Numbered from the stretch's first letter, positions 1 through 6,174 are shown. The stretch is 10,052 bases of DNA from Solirubrobacteraceae bacterium (GCA_017882405.1 JADGPO010000055.1:1-10052), one strand, 5' to 3'. Notes: a model not told the origin generated them from the letters alone. Translations and numbers: made by a program.

Positions 1-566
1 CCCGGCACCTCGGCGGGATCCTCGACAACGACTCGGCCGACAAGGCCGCGCGGTTCGTGAACCTCTGCAACGCCTACGGCATCCCGCTGCTGTTCCTGAT
101 GGACGTGCCGGGGTTCATGGTCGGGACGAAGGTCGAGGAGGCCGGGATCATCCGGCACGGCGCGAAGATGCTCTACGCCGTCGCCAACGCGACGGTGCCC
201 AAGATCACGGTCGTGCTGCGCAAGGCCTACGGCGCCGGGTACTACGTGATGTGCGGGCGCGCGTACGAGCCCGATCTGATCGTCGCCTGGCCGTCGGCCG
301 AGATCAGCGTGATGGGCGCCGAGGGCGCGGTGGAGATCATCTTCCGCAAGCAGGTCGAGTCCGCCGAGGACCCGGCGGCCAAGAAACAGGAGCTGATCGA
401 GGAGTTTCGCAAGATCATCGACGTCTACGTGGCCGCCGGCAACGACATGATCGACGACGTGATCGACCCGCGGGAGACCCGTGCCACGATCTGCCGCGCA
501 CTGGAGATGTCGGCCGGCAAGCGCGTCGAGCGGCCGTGGAAGCGGTCAGGCGTGGTGCCGGTGTGA
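1..566 (+). CDS. Acyl-CoA carboxylase carboxyltransferase (beta) subunit, 3' part
   Basis: This is the C-terminal 188 residues of a biotin-dependent carboxyltransferase; the reading frame is already open at base 3 and the true start lies left of the window. Family knowledge: these subunits move CO2 from carboxybiotin to an acyl-CoA (acetyl-, propionyl-, methylcrotonyl-type) and work in the cytoplasm with a biotin carboxylase/BCCP subunit, which is not visible here. Visible family segments are an early LMDVPGFMVG stretch, RKAYGAGYYVMCGRAYEP, the AWPSAEISVMGAEGAVEIIF block that forms the crotonase-fold oxyanion region, and the terminal IDPRETR motif. The MCGRAYEP stretch differs from the classical propionyl-CoA carboxylase wording, so I do not assign an acyl substrate. 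The GTG at 57 is internal to a conserved domain and is not the start. The stop at 564-566 overlaps the next gene's GTG, implying translational coupling. Confidence 0.93.
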   Translation, partial: RHLGGILDNDSADKAARFVNLCNAYGIPLLFLMDVPGFMVGTKVEEAGIIRHGAKMLYAVANATVPKITVVLRKAYGAGYYVMCGRAYEPDLIVAWPSAEISVMGAEGAVEIIFRKQVESAEDPAAKKQELIEEFRKIIDVYVAAGNDMIDDVIDPRETRATICRALEMSAGKRVERPWKRSGVVPV

Positions 567-1456
567 CCTCAGCCGCTGAAGAGCCCGCGATCATCACGTG
601 CTCGATCTCGGGGGCGATCGCCGACCGCGAGCAGTGCCCGGCGATCCCCTATACGCCGCGGGAGTACGCGGCCGAGGCGCGGCGGATCGTCGACGAGGGT
701 GGCGTGCACATCCATATCCACGCGCGAGCGCCCGATGGCACGCCCAGCTACGAGGTGGAGGACTTCCGCGCGATCCGTGACGCGATCGGGGCGGAGGTCG
801 GGGACGCGGCGATCATCAACTTCTCGACCGGGACGGTCGGCGTGCCGGTGGCCAAGCGGATCGCCTATCTGGAGGCCTGCCGGCCGGCGGTGGCGGCGTT
901 GAACATGGGCTCGCTCAACTACGCCAAGTACTCGGCCGCGCGCAGGGACTTCGTGTTCAAGTTCGTGTTCACCAACCCGTTTGAGGAGATCATCGAGCTG
1001 CTGGAGGCGATGCGGCGTCTGGGGATCAAGCCCGAGCACGAGTGCTTCGACGTCGGGCATGTCGGCTCGCTGGCGCCGTTGGTCGACATGGGGCTGCTGG
1101 AGGCGCCGCTGCACGCCGACTTCGTGATGGGAGTGGTCGGCGGCGTCCCGGCGACCGCGCGCAACCTGGCGATGATGGCCGAGAACCTTCCGGCGGGTCG
1201 ACACCACTGGGGGGTGATCGGGATCGGGCGGGGCCAGTGGACGATGGTGGCGGCGGCGCTCACCCTGGGCGGCTCGATCCGGGTCGGGCTGGAGGACAAC
1301 TTCTATCTGCCCGACGGCCGGATGGCCCGCTCCAACGGCGAGCTGATCGCCAAGGCGCGCCGGTTGACCGAGGACTGCGGCCGGCGGCCGGCGACCGTCG
1401 AGGAGGCCCGAGCGCTGCTGGGGATCTCGGCGAAGGAGCGCGCGGCGGCCGGATGA
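563..1456 (+). CDS. BKACE / DUF849 beta-keto acid cleavage enzyme
   Basis: A 297-residue protein of the DUF849 (BKACE, Kce-like) family, close to the usual 270-310 residues. Family knowledge: these TIM-barrel, divalent-metal (Zn) enzymes condense a beta-keto acid with acetyl-CoA and cleave it to acetoacetate plus the matching acyl-CoA. Metal-site elements are visible: the HxH pair at His51 and His53 in GGVHIHIHAR and a likely third ligand at Glu244 in RVGLEDNFYL. Other family blocks are the N-terminal TCSISGAI, INFSTGT near residue 85, ECFDVGHV near 160, and VMGVVGGVPAT near 188. The GTG at 563 was chosen because it overlaps the upstream TGA and the family N-terminus begins only a few residues later; the open frame extending back to 251 is antisense-style noise over the carboxyltransferase. 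The substrate cannot be read from sequence; linkage to an acyl-CoA carboxylase suggests its acyl-CoA product is carboxylated next (inference). Confidence 0.9.
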   Translation: MTSAAEEPAIITCSISGAIADREQCPAIPYTPREYAAEARRIVDEGGVHIHIHARAPDGTPSYEVEDFRAIRDAIGAEVGDAAIINFSTGTVGVPVAKRIAYLEACRPAVAALNMGSLNYAKYSAARRDFVFKFVFTNPFEEIIELLEAMRRLGIKPEHECFDVGHVGSLAPLVDMGLLEAPLHADFVMGVVGGVPATARNLAMMAENLPAGRHHWGVIGIGRGQWTMVAAALTLGGSIRVGLEDNFYLPDGRMARSNGELIAKARRLTEDCGRRPATVEEARALLGISAKERAAAG

Positions 1457-2160
1457 GCTCGGCCGGGATGCTGAAGATGTCCGAGCTGGCGCAGCGCTCG
1501 GGCGTGAGCGCCGGCACGATCAAGCACTACCTGCGCGAGGGCCTGCTGGGCTCCGACGAGGACGTGGTGCGCACCAGCCGCAACATGGCCTACTACCCGG
1601 AGCAGTTCGTGGATCGGGTGCGCCTGATCAAGCGTCTGCAGGAGGAGCGCTTCATGCCGCTGCGGGTGATCCGCGACGTGATGGCCTCCGACCCCGAGCG
1701 GGCGGCGCGGGTGATCGAGCTGGAGGACCGCATCCTCGAGCTCGCCGCGGAGTTGGAGGAGCGCGGTCGCGTCTCGCGCAGCGCGGCACGCGCCACCTAC
1801 GACATGCCGCGCAACGTGCTCGAGCGCCTGGAGCAGCTGGAGGTGCTCACCCCGAATGCCCGGGGCTATGACCGCGACGACGTCGCCATCATCGAGGCGA
1901 TCTCGCGCTTTCGGGCGGGCGGCTACGAGGAGGCAATCGGCTTCACGGTGTATGACACGCTGCGCTATCGCGAGGCGCTGGCCCCGCTGGTGGCCGAGGA
2001 GGTCGGCGTGCTCCTGGCGCGGCTGGCCGGCGAGGTCGACACCGAGCGCGCGGTGGAGATCATCTCCAAGGGCGCCGAGCCCTTGCGGGACCTGATCGGG
2101 GCGATGCACTCCAAGCTCCTGCTCGAGGAGCTTCGCCGCCAGCGGTCAGGCGGCGACTGA
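1453..2160 (+). CDS. MerR-family transcriptional regulator with a second MerR-like winged helix
   Basis: A 235-residue regulator. Residues about 7-80 are a MerR N-terminal winged helix: KMSELAQRSGVSAGTIKHYL is the helix-turn-helix, followed by REGLL, AYYPEQFVDRVRLIKRLQ and the RFMPLRVIRDVM helix. Residues about 82-107 are a charged, probably coiled-coil helix. Residues about 108-165 again resemble a MerR winged helix, with LERLEQLEVLTPNARGYDR, then DDVAIIEAISRFRAGGY. The rest, to 235, is helical and has no recognised ligand-binding domain. ATG 1453 overlaps the TGA of the BKACE gene (ATGA), so the regulator is made from the same mRNA as the two enzymes and most likely controls that operon. 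Later in-frame ATGs at 1468 and 1477 are possible but less well placed. It ends one base before the convergent DUF2804 remnant. No metal-binding cysteines are seen, arguing against a metal-responsive MerR. Confidence 0.88.
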   Translation: MSSAGMLKMSELAQRSGVSAGTIKHYLREGLLGSDEDVVRTSRNMAYYPEQFVDRVRLIKRLQEERFMPLRVIRDVMASDPERAARVIELEDRILELAAELEERGRVSRSAARATYDMPRNVLERLEQLEVLTPNARGYDRDDVAIIEAISRFRAGGYEEAIGFTVYDTLRYREALAPLVAEEVGVLLARLAGEVDTERAVEIISKGAEPLRDLIGAMHSKLLLEELRRQRSGGD

Positions 2161-2161
2161 G

Positions 2162-2589
2162 TCACCACCAGACGTCGTGGTCCTCCATCACGCCCCAGCC
2201 CTCGCTGAGCGCGGTGCCGCCCGGCAGTTCGCCCCGGAACGTGCCGAACGGCTGGCGGTACCGGCTGCGCACGATCAAGCGGTTCTCACAGCGCTCGCGG
2301 ACGGCCTCCGCGTCAAAGCGCAGCGCGCCCACCGTTGACAGGTCGTCTGCGAAGCGCACCGGCCCGACTTCATTAGGCACGCCGTCGATCCACACCGTGC
2401 GCTCGCTGTCGTGAGGCGGGTCGTTGACCCCGTCGACAAGGTTCCAGGCCACTTGGCGCCCGTCGGCGGCAGTTCCCACCGTGCGCCGAGCCGCGAGGGC
2501 ATCGGCTGCGGAGGGAGCGCCAGGGCGGCGAGCTCGGACGGGCGGGGGTCACCGAACGTCCCGCGATAGGGAATAGGCGCATCGGGCAA
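2162..2589 (-). pseudogene. DUF2804 family gene with large internal deletion and frame change
   Basis: Two pieces of one DUF2804 protein lie in adjacent frames. The N-terminal piece (from about 2589 down to 2490) reads PIPYRGTFGDPRPSELAALA then LPPQPMPSRLGAR, matching the family's opening. The C-terminal piece (about 2485 down to the stop at 2162-2164) reads VGTAADGRQVAWNLVDGVND, then SERTVWIDGVPNEVGPVRF, QPFGTFRGELPGG and GVMEDHDVWW, the family's typical ending. DUF2804 proteins are normally over 300 residues; only about 140 residues' worth of code remains, so the central part is missing, and the two ends are out of frame at the junction near 2480-2492. The only in-frame start for the N-terminal piece is TTG 2589. 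The function of intact DUF2804 proteins is not established. An assembly deletion is an alternative explanation. The stop lies one base from the convergent MerR stop. Confidence 0.8.
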
Positions 2590-2605
2590 CGCTATCGTGC
2601 AACAC

Positions 2606-2619
2606 TGACTGACCAGTCA
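2606..2619. promoter_or_regulatory. TetR-type operator candidate (inverted repeat)
   Basis: TGACT-GACC-AGTCA is a perfect 5-bp inverted repeat around a 4-bp spacer. It sits 34 bases upstream of the nitrilase start, in the short region between the divergent DUF2804 remnant and the nitrilase-TetR pair. Sites of the TGACTnnnnAGTCA kind are common for TetR-family repressors, and a TetR gene is the second gene of the operon, so autoregulation is the simplest reading (inference). On the - strand an AGTCAA/TTGACT element overlaps the site and could be a -35 box for the former DUF2804 gene, but a good -10 is not evident. Confidence 0.5.
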
Positions 2620-2652
2620 ATCGGACCTCGCCCACCCGGGAGATGACAGAGG

Positions 2653-3474
2653 GTGCGCGCCGGCGCCATCCAACTCAACGCCACCGACGACACCGATCGC
2701 AACCTCCAGACCGCCGACCGCCTGGTGCGCCAGGCCGCGGCGCTCGGCGCCGAGCTGATCGCGCTGCCGGAGACGTGGACCGTGCTGGGCGGCCGCGACG
2801 TGATCCGGGCGGGCGCCCAGGATCTGGACGGCGAGGCGATCACGTGGGCGCGCTCGATCGCCGCCGAGCTGGGCGTGGACCTGCTCGCCGGATCGCTGTT
2901 CGAACGCGCGACGGGCTCGGAGAAGGGCTTCAACACCAGCGTTCACGTGGGACCCGACGGCGAGCTGCGCGCCGTCTACCGCAAGATCCACCTGTTCGAC
3001 GTCACCGTCGACGGCGCCGACTACGGCGAGGCCTCCACCCAGCAGGCGGGGGAGGAGATCGTCGTCTCGCAGCTGGCCTCGGGGCTCACCCTGGGGATGA
3101 CCATCTGCTACGACCTCCGCTTCCCCGAGCTGTACCGGATCCTCACCCTGCGCGGCGCCGAGGTGATCGCCGTGCCGGCGGCGTTCACGCTGAAGACGAC
3201 CCGCGACCACTGGGAGGTGCTGGTGCGGGCGCGCGCGATCGAGAACCAGGTGTTCATGGTCGCGCCCAACCAGATCGGCAGTCATCCCGGCGGGCTGCGC
3301 TCGGGTGGGCGCTCGCTGATCGTGGATCCGTGGGGCGTGGTCCTGGCCGGCGCGCCGGACGTCGAGACGGCGATCGTCGCCGACCTCGATCCCGAGGGCC
3401 TGCGGGATGTGCGCCGCGCCCTGCCGGCGCTGACGCATCGTCGGCCCTCGGCCTATTCGTGGGACGCGAAGTGA
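2653..3474 (+). CDS. Carbon-nitrogen hydrolase (nitrilase superfamily, Nit/omega-amidase-like)
   Basis: A 273-residue amidohydrolase, the usual length for the Nit1/Nit2 branch. The catalytic Glu-Lys-Cys triad is complete: Glu40 in IALPETW, Lys111 in YRKIHLFDV, and Cys152 in TICYDLRFPELYR. The C-terminal blocks RARAIENQVFMVAPNQIGSH and SLIVDPWGVVLAG match the NIT1/NIT2 branch. Family knowledge: enzymes of this branch hydrolyse small omega-amides such as alpha-ketoglutaramate or deaminated glutathione, and nitriles are not the usual substrate; which amide is used here cannot be told. GTG 2653 is chosen because the family N-terminus (RAGAIQLNATDD) starts directly there, with a GGGAG Shine-Dalgarno-like sequence at 2638-2642. 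The TGA at 3472-3474 overlaps the GTG start of the TetR gene, so the two are translationally coupled. Confidence 0.92.
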   Translation: MRAGAIQLNATDDTDRNLQTADRLVRQAAALGAELIALPETWTVLGGRDVIRAGAQDLDGEAITWARSIAAELGVDLLAGSLFERATGSEKGFNTSVHVGPDGELRAVYRKIHLFDVTVDGADYGEASTQQAGEEIVVSQLASGLTLGMTICYDLRFPELYRILTLRGAEVIAVPAAFTLKTTRDHWEVLVRARAIENQVFMVAPNQIGSHPGGLRSGGRSLIVDPWGVVLAGAPDVETAIVADLDPEGLRDVRRALPALTHRRPSAYSWDAK

Positions 3475-4094
3475 GCACCGCCGCCACCGAGAAGCGGCGG
3501 GTGATCCTCGATGCCGCGGTGCGGGTGTTCGCGCAGCAGGGCTTTCACACCTGCCGGGTGTCGGACATCGCCGATCAGGCGGGCGTCGCCTATGGCCTGG
3601 TGTACCACTACTTCTCCTCCAAGGAGCAGATCCTCGACACGCTGTTCCTCGAGCGCTGGGACGTGATGCTCCAGGTGATCGCCGAGGCCGACGACTCCGG
3701 GCGCCCGCCGCGCGACAAGCTGTACGCGATCGCCTCCTTCATCATCGACTCCTACCGCCACGACCCGGAGCTGATGAAGGTGATCATCGTCGAGGTCACG
3801 CGCGCGGCCAACACCTTCGGGCTCACCCACCTGGAGAAGATCCGCGACGCGTACGCGGGGATCGCGGCGATCGTCGCCCGCGCGCAGGCCGATGGCGAGT
3901 TTCGCCCGGAGATCACTCCAGAGTTCGCCGCTCAGGCGTTCTATGGCTCGGTCGAGCAAGTGCTGACCGGCTGGATCTTCGATTCGACGGACGTCGGCCA
4001 GGCGGAGCTCGACCGCGCCAAGTCGATGATCGTGGAGACGATCTGCTCCGGCCTGGAACGGCACGCGGGTCCTGCGTCGGACGAGTCTGCTTGA
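3471..4094 (+). CDS. TetR/AcrR-family transcriptional regulator
   Basis: A 207-residue repressor of normal TetR size. Residues about 8-55 form the DNA-binding domain: RRVILDAAVRVFAQQGF, then VSDIADQAGVAYGLVYHYFS (helix-turn-helix), then SKEQILDTLFLERWD. The remaining helices form the ligand-binding and dimer domain, with an AAQAFYGSVEQVLTGWIF helix near residue 160; this is the sort of C-terminal domain seen in acyl-CoA- or fatty-acid-responsive regulators, though I cannot assign a ligand. GTG 3471 overlaps the nitrilase stop (GTGA). A longer open frame runs upstream to 2643, but it only covers the nitrilase out of frame. The inverted repeat at 2606-2619 is a likely binding site. Ten bases separate its stop from the next small gene. 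Confidence 0.93.
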   Translation: MSTAATEKRRVILDAAVRVFAQQGFHTCRVSDIADQAGVAYGLVYHYFSSKEQILDTLFLERWDVMLQVIAEADDSGRPPRDKLYAIASFIIDSYRHDPELMKVIIVEVTRAANTFGLTHLEKIRDAYAGIAAIVARAQADGEFRPEITPEFAAQAFYGSVEQVLTGWIFDSTDVGQAELDRAKSMIVETICSGLERHAGPASDESA

Positions 4095-4104
4095 ATCCGC
4101 ACCC

Positions 4105-4242
4105 ATGACAGATAGTCCTCTGGTCAAGCGCCTGCTGTGGTCGGCAATGATCGCGGGCGTCGGCGCGCTCGCGAGCCTCGTGTCGACACGGGTGGCCGCG
4201 CTGATCTGGATGCGCGTGTTCGGCGAAGAGCCCCCTGAGTGA
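4105..4242 (+). CDS. Small DUF4235-like membrane protein (45 aa)
   Basis: A short gene with ATG 4105 and TGA 4240-4242. The product begins MTDSPLVKRLLWSAMIAGVG and has one hydrophobic segment at about residues 10-36. It ends AALIWMRVFGEEPPE, which resembles the end of DUF4235 proteins, where a Trp-containing helix is followed by an acidic proline-rich Gly-Glu-x-Pro-Pro stretch. DUF4235 proteins usually run to 70-90 residues, so this is a minimal version. It starts ten bases after the TetR stop and its stop overlaps the next GTG (GTGA). That coupling with three further small envelope genes, including DUF3618 and holin-like genes that commonly cluster with DUF4235 in actinobacteria, supports it as real. 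The DUF4235 assignment is tentative. Confidence 0.65.
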   Translation: MTDSPLVKRLLWSAMIAGVGALASLVSTRVAALIWMRVFGEEPPE

Positions 4243-4469
4243 CCGACCAGCCGCAGAACGGGCAGACGGGGCGGACGGGAGCCGGGTCAGAGCAGACTGG
4301 GGACACGCCGGCCGCCCTCGGGCCTCAGGTCCCGCCGGCGTCCTGGCGCCCCGAGGACGAACCGTCCGGTGCGGCGGCCCTGGCCTCTGAACGGCCGGAG
4401 GTTGCCGTCGGAGCCGCGTTTGCCGGCGGCCTCGTGCTCGCCCTGATCCTCAAGCGCCTTGCCCGCTGA
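4239..4469 (+). CDS. Small single-TM protein, function unknown
   Basis: A 76-residue protein I do not recognise. The first 50 or so residues are polar, rich in Gly, Pro, Gln and Thr, and probably disordered. Residues 55-72 (VAVGAAFAGGLVLALILK) form one transmembrane helix ending in a positive KRLAR tail, suggesting the C-terminus faces the cytoplasm or membrane surface. GTG 4239 overlaps the upstream TGA, and its own stop at 4467-4469 lies inside the next gene if that gene starts at TTG 4459. The arrangement argues that it is a translated member of the small-membrane-protein cassette. No enzymatic motif is visible. Confidence 0.7.
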   Translation: MTDQPQNGQTGRTGAGSEQTGDTPAALGPQVPPASWRPEDEPSGAAALASERPEVAVGAAFAGGLVLALILKRLAR

Positions 4470-4863
4470 GTCCCCCAAGCAGAGCGAGAGCGTGGCCACG
4501 GCCGTCACCGAGGTCTCGGAGAAGATGTCGGTGCTGGTGCGCGAGGAGATCGAGCTCGCCAAGACGGAGGTCGTCACCAAGGTCTCGAGCATCGCCCGCG
4601 GTGCCGCGGCGGTTGCCGTCGGCGCGGTGTTCGGCGTGTTCGCGCTGGTGTTCGTGCTGCTGTCGATCGCCTGGGGGGTCAACAGCGCCACGGGCAGCCT
4701 GTGGCTGGGCTTCGTGGTCGTGATGGTGCTGCTGCTGGCGCTTACCGTCGGCGCGTCCCTGTTCGCCTGGCGCAAGCTCAAGGTCGGGCCGCCCACCCCG
4801 AAGATGGCGATCGGCGAGGCCAAGAAGATCCGCGCGACCATCGGGTCGGGATCCGACAGCTGA
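4459..4863 (+). CDS. Holin-like phage_holin_3_6 family membrane protein
   Basis: A 134-residue protein of the actinobacterial putative holin-X family (Phage_holin_3_6). The N-terminal amphipathic helix contains the typical LVREEIELAKTEV segment (residues 26-38). Two transmembrane helices follow at about 48-73 and 81-104, then a charged tail. Despite the family name, such genes are normal chromosomal residents in actinobacteria beside DUF3618 genes, and no phage genes are present here, so a lytic role is not implied; the cellular role is unknown. TTG 4459 would give an 11-base overlap with the preceding gene; GTG 4492 is a plausible alternative that shortens the protein by 11 residues without touching the conserved part. 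The stop TGA at 4861-4863 shares its A with the ATG of the next gene. Confidence 0.85.
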   Translation: MPAESPKQSESVATAVTEVSEKMSVLVREEIELAKTEVVTKVSSIARGAAAVAVGAVFGVFALVFVLLSIAWGVNSATGSLWLGFVVVMVLLLALTVGASLFAWRKLKVGPPTPKMAIGEAKKIRATIGSGSDS

Positions 4864-5117
4864 TGCCCGCGCGCCGCCCCGAGGAGATCCGCGACTCGAT
4901 CGAGCGCAACCGCCGGGAGCTCGGCACGGCGGTCGAGCACCTGCGCGTCGAGGTGGTCAAGCTCACCGACTGGCGTGCCCAGTTGCGCAAGGCAGAGCCG
5001 CAGGTGCTGATCGGCGCGGGCGTCGCCGGGTTCGTGATCGGCGGCGGCATCGCCGCGCTGGGCGCGCTGACGTTCGGGCGCAAGAAGCGCAAGCAGCAGC
5101 GGCTGCTCGGTCGCTGA
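4863..5117 (+). CDS. DUF3618 domain protein
   Basis: An 84-residue protein of the DUF3618 family. It opens with the family signature PEEIRDSIERNRRELGTAVE (residues 6-25), an amphipathic helix, followed by a second helix (LTDWRAQLRKAEP). One transmembrane segment follows at about residues 48-71 (VLIGAGVAGFVIGGGIAALG), with a strongly basic tail (RKKRKQQ) that should sit in the cytoplasm. Biochemical function is unknown; the family typically lies next to the holin-like gene, as here, and the two products may associate at the membrane (inference). ATG 4863 overlaps the preceding stop (TGATG). It is the last gene of the + strand run and faces the convergent DegV gene across 28 bases. Confidence 0.88.
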   Translation: MPARRPEEIRDSIERNRRELGTAVEHLRVEVVKLTDWRAQLRKAEPQVLIGAGVAGFVIGGGIAALGALTFGRKKRKQQRLLGR

Positions 5118-5136
5118 GCGCCGCTCGGATCGGCGC
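5118..5136. terminator. GC-rich hairpin between convergent genes
   Basis: GCGCCG (5118-5123), a 7-base loop, then CGGCGC (5131-5136) make a perfect 6-bp all-GC stem directly after the DUF3618 stop and before the DegV stop on the other strand. No T-run follows on either side. Placement in a 28-base convergent gap suggests a bidirectional terminator of the T-less kind found in high-GC genomes, but this is not provable from sequence. Confidence 0.4.
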
Positions 5137-5145
5137 GCAGCCGGC

Positions 5146-6000
5146 TCAGGTCAGATAGGAGCTCGGCAGCCCGCCGGCTCCCAGCAGCCCGGGTCCGACG
5201 TGGGTGCCGATAACCGGCCCGATCTCGGAGATCACGCGCGGCCCCACGCCGAAGATCTCGGTTGCGCGGGCGGCCAGCTCCTGCGCCTGCTCAGGGGCCT
5301 GGATGTGCTGCACCATGTAGGCGTCGGCGCCGTCCTCGGCGCGGCTGCGCAGCAGATCGACCATCCGCTCGAACGCCCGCTTGGAGGTGCGCACCCGCTC
5401 GACCGGCGTGATCTCGGACTCGACGGTGAGGATCGGTTTGATCCGCAGCGCCGAGCCCAGCCATGCCTGAGCGCCGGCGATCCGGCCGCCCCTGCGCAGG
5501 TACTCCAGGGTGTCGACCGCAAACCACATCTTCAGCGCCGAGCGGGCCTCGCGGGCTCGCTCGGCCACCGCCGCGCCGTCGGCACCGCCACGGGCCGCCG
5601 CGGCCGCCGCCAGCGCGACCAGCCCCTCTCCGCCGCAGGCCGACGCGGAATCGACCACGTGGACACGTCCGGCGCGCTCGCCGAGCCGCTCGCGCGCCTG
5701 CTCGGCCGAGCGCACCGTCCCCGACATGCCCCCGGCGAGATGGACGGAGACGATCTCCTGTCCGGCATCCAGCAGCGGCTCGTAGACCGCCAGGAAGTCG
5801 CCGATCGACGGCTGCGACGTGGTCGGGAGCTCGGCCGCGCCGCTCAGACGCCGGTAATAGGCGTCGTAATCGGAGATGTCGGACTCCCGCTGGGCGCCCT
5901 CAGGCCAGCGCACGTAGAGGCTGACCTGATGGATCCCCTCGGCGGCGGCCAGCTCGGCAGGCAGGTAGTGGCAGCTGTCAGAGACGATCGCGACGCTCAT
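5146..6000 (-). CDS. DegV family fatty-acid-binding protein
   Basis: A 284-residue DegV protein, the normal family length. Family knowledge: DegV/FakB-type proteins hold a fatty acid in a cleft between two domains and, in some bacteria, present it to a fatty acid kinase; no kinase gene is present here. Visible motifs are the N-terminal SDSCHYLP (residues 7-14), PTTSQPS (59-65), MSGT (92-95), VDTLEYLRRGGRIAG near 165-180, LRIKPILTV, and the late HVGPGLLGAGG. The first motif is usually SDST-x-DLP; here Cys and Tyr replace the Thr and Asp. ATG is at 6000-5998. A TAGGGT hexamer (TAnnnT, positions 6010-6015 on the - strand) lies nine bases upstream and could be a -10 box with a very short leader. 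It is separated from the upstream membrane gene by 184 bases, so it probably has its own promoter. Confidence 0.92.
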   Translation of the reverse strand: MSVAIVSDSCHYLPAELAAAEGIHQVSLYVRWPEGAQRESDISDYDAYYRRLSGAAELPTTSQPSIGDFLAVYEPLLDAGQEIVSVHLAGGMSGTVRSAEQARERLGERAGRVHVVDSASACGGEGLVALAAAAAARGGADGAAVAERAREARSALKMWFAVDTLEYLRRGGRIAGAQAWLGSALRIKPILTVESEITPVERVRTSKRAFERMVDLLRSRAEDGADAYMVQHIQAPEQAQELAARATEIFGVGPRVISEIGPVIGTHVGPGLLGAGGLPSSYLT

Positions 6001-6159
6001 GAGCGCGGCACCCTACCAGCGGCCACCGTCGCCCCCGCGACCCCCGGGGTCCGTTGGCCAGAGCGCATTTCAGCCCGGTCTCATCGGCACCGTCTAAAAC
6101 GGCTGGCGTCGCCCTCGGGGCATCGCGATCGGGCGTGGGGGTGAACTCGGAGCCTGCAC

Positions 6160-6174
6160 GTCAGGACTCCTGAC
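6160..6174 (-). terminator. Hairpin downstream of the PadR-linked membrane gene
   Basis: GTCAGG and CCTGAC form a perfect 6-bp stem with a 3-base loop, 10 bases past the stop codon of the membrane gene as read on the - strand. A second inverted repeat (CCGGCG at 6174-6179 with CGCCGG at 6188-6193) spans the stop codon itself. No T-run follows. It may end the padR-membrane gene transcript. The rest of the 6001-6184 gap holds the DegV upstream region; I see no gene in it. Confidence 0.35.

Noticed and set aside
251..1456. 401-codon open frame starting at 251
   Set aside because: Residues before GTG 563 are an out-of-frame reading of the carboxyltransferase; the DUF849 protein starts at 563.
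1042..2160. 372-codon open frame starting at 1042
   Set aside because: Residues before ATG 1453 are an out-of-frame reading of the BKACE gene; the MerR domain starts just after 1453.
2592..3438. - strand frames opposite the nitrilase
   Set aside because: Shadow reading; the + strand carries the complete Glu-Lys-Cys triad.
2643..4094. 483-codon open frame on the + strand starting ATG 2643
   Set aside because: Its first two thirds cover the nitrilase out of frame with Arg/Gly-rich nonsense; only the part from GTG 3471 is a real protein (TetR).
4459..4863. Prophage lysis module because of the holin-like gene
   Set aside because: No endolysin, capsid, tail, integrase or terminase gene nearby; this family with DUF3618 is an ordinary chromosomal pair in actinobacteria.
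5200..6144. 314-codon + strand frame opposite DegV
   Set aside because: Antisense shadow of a clear DegV gene; low-complexity product.
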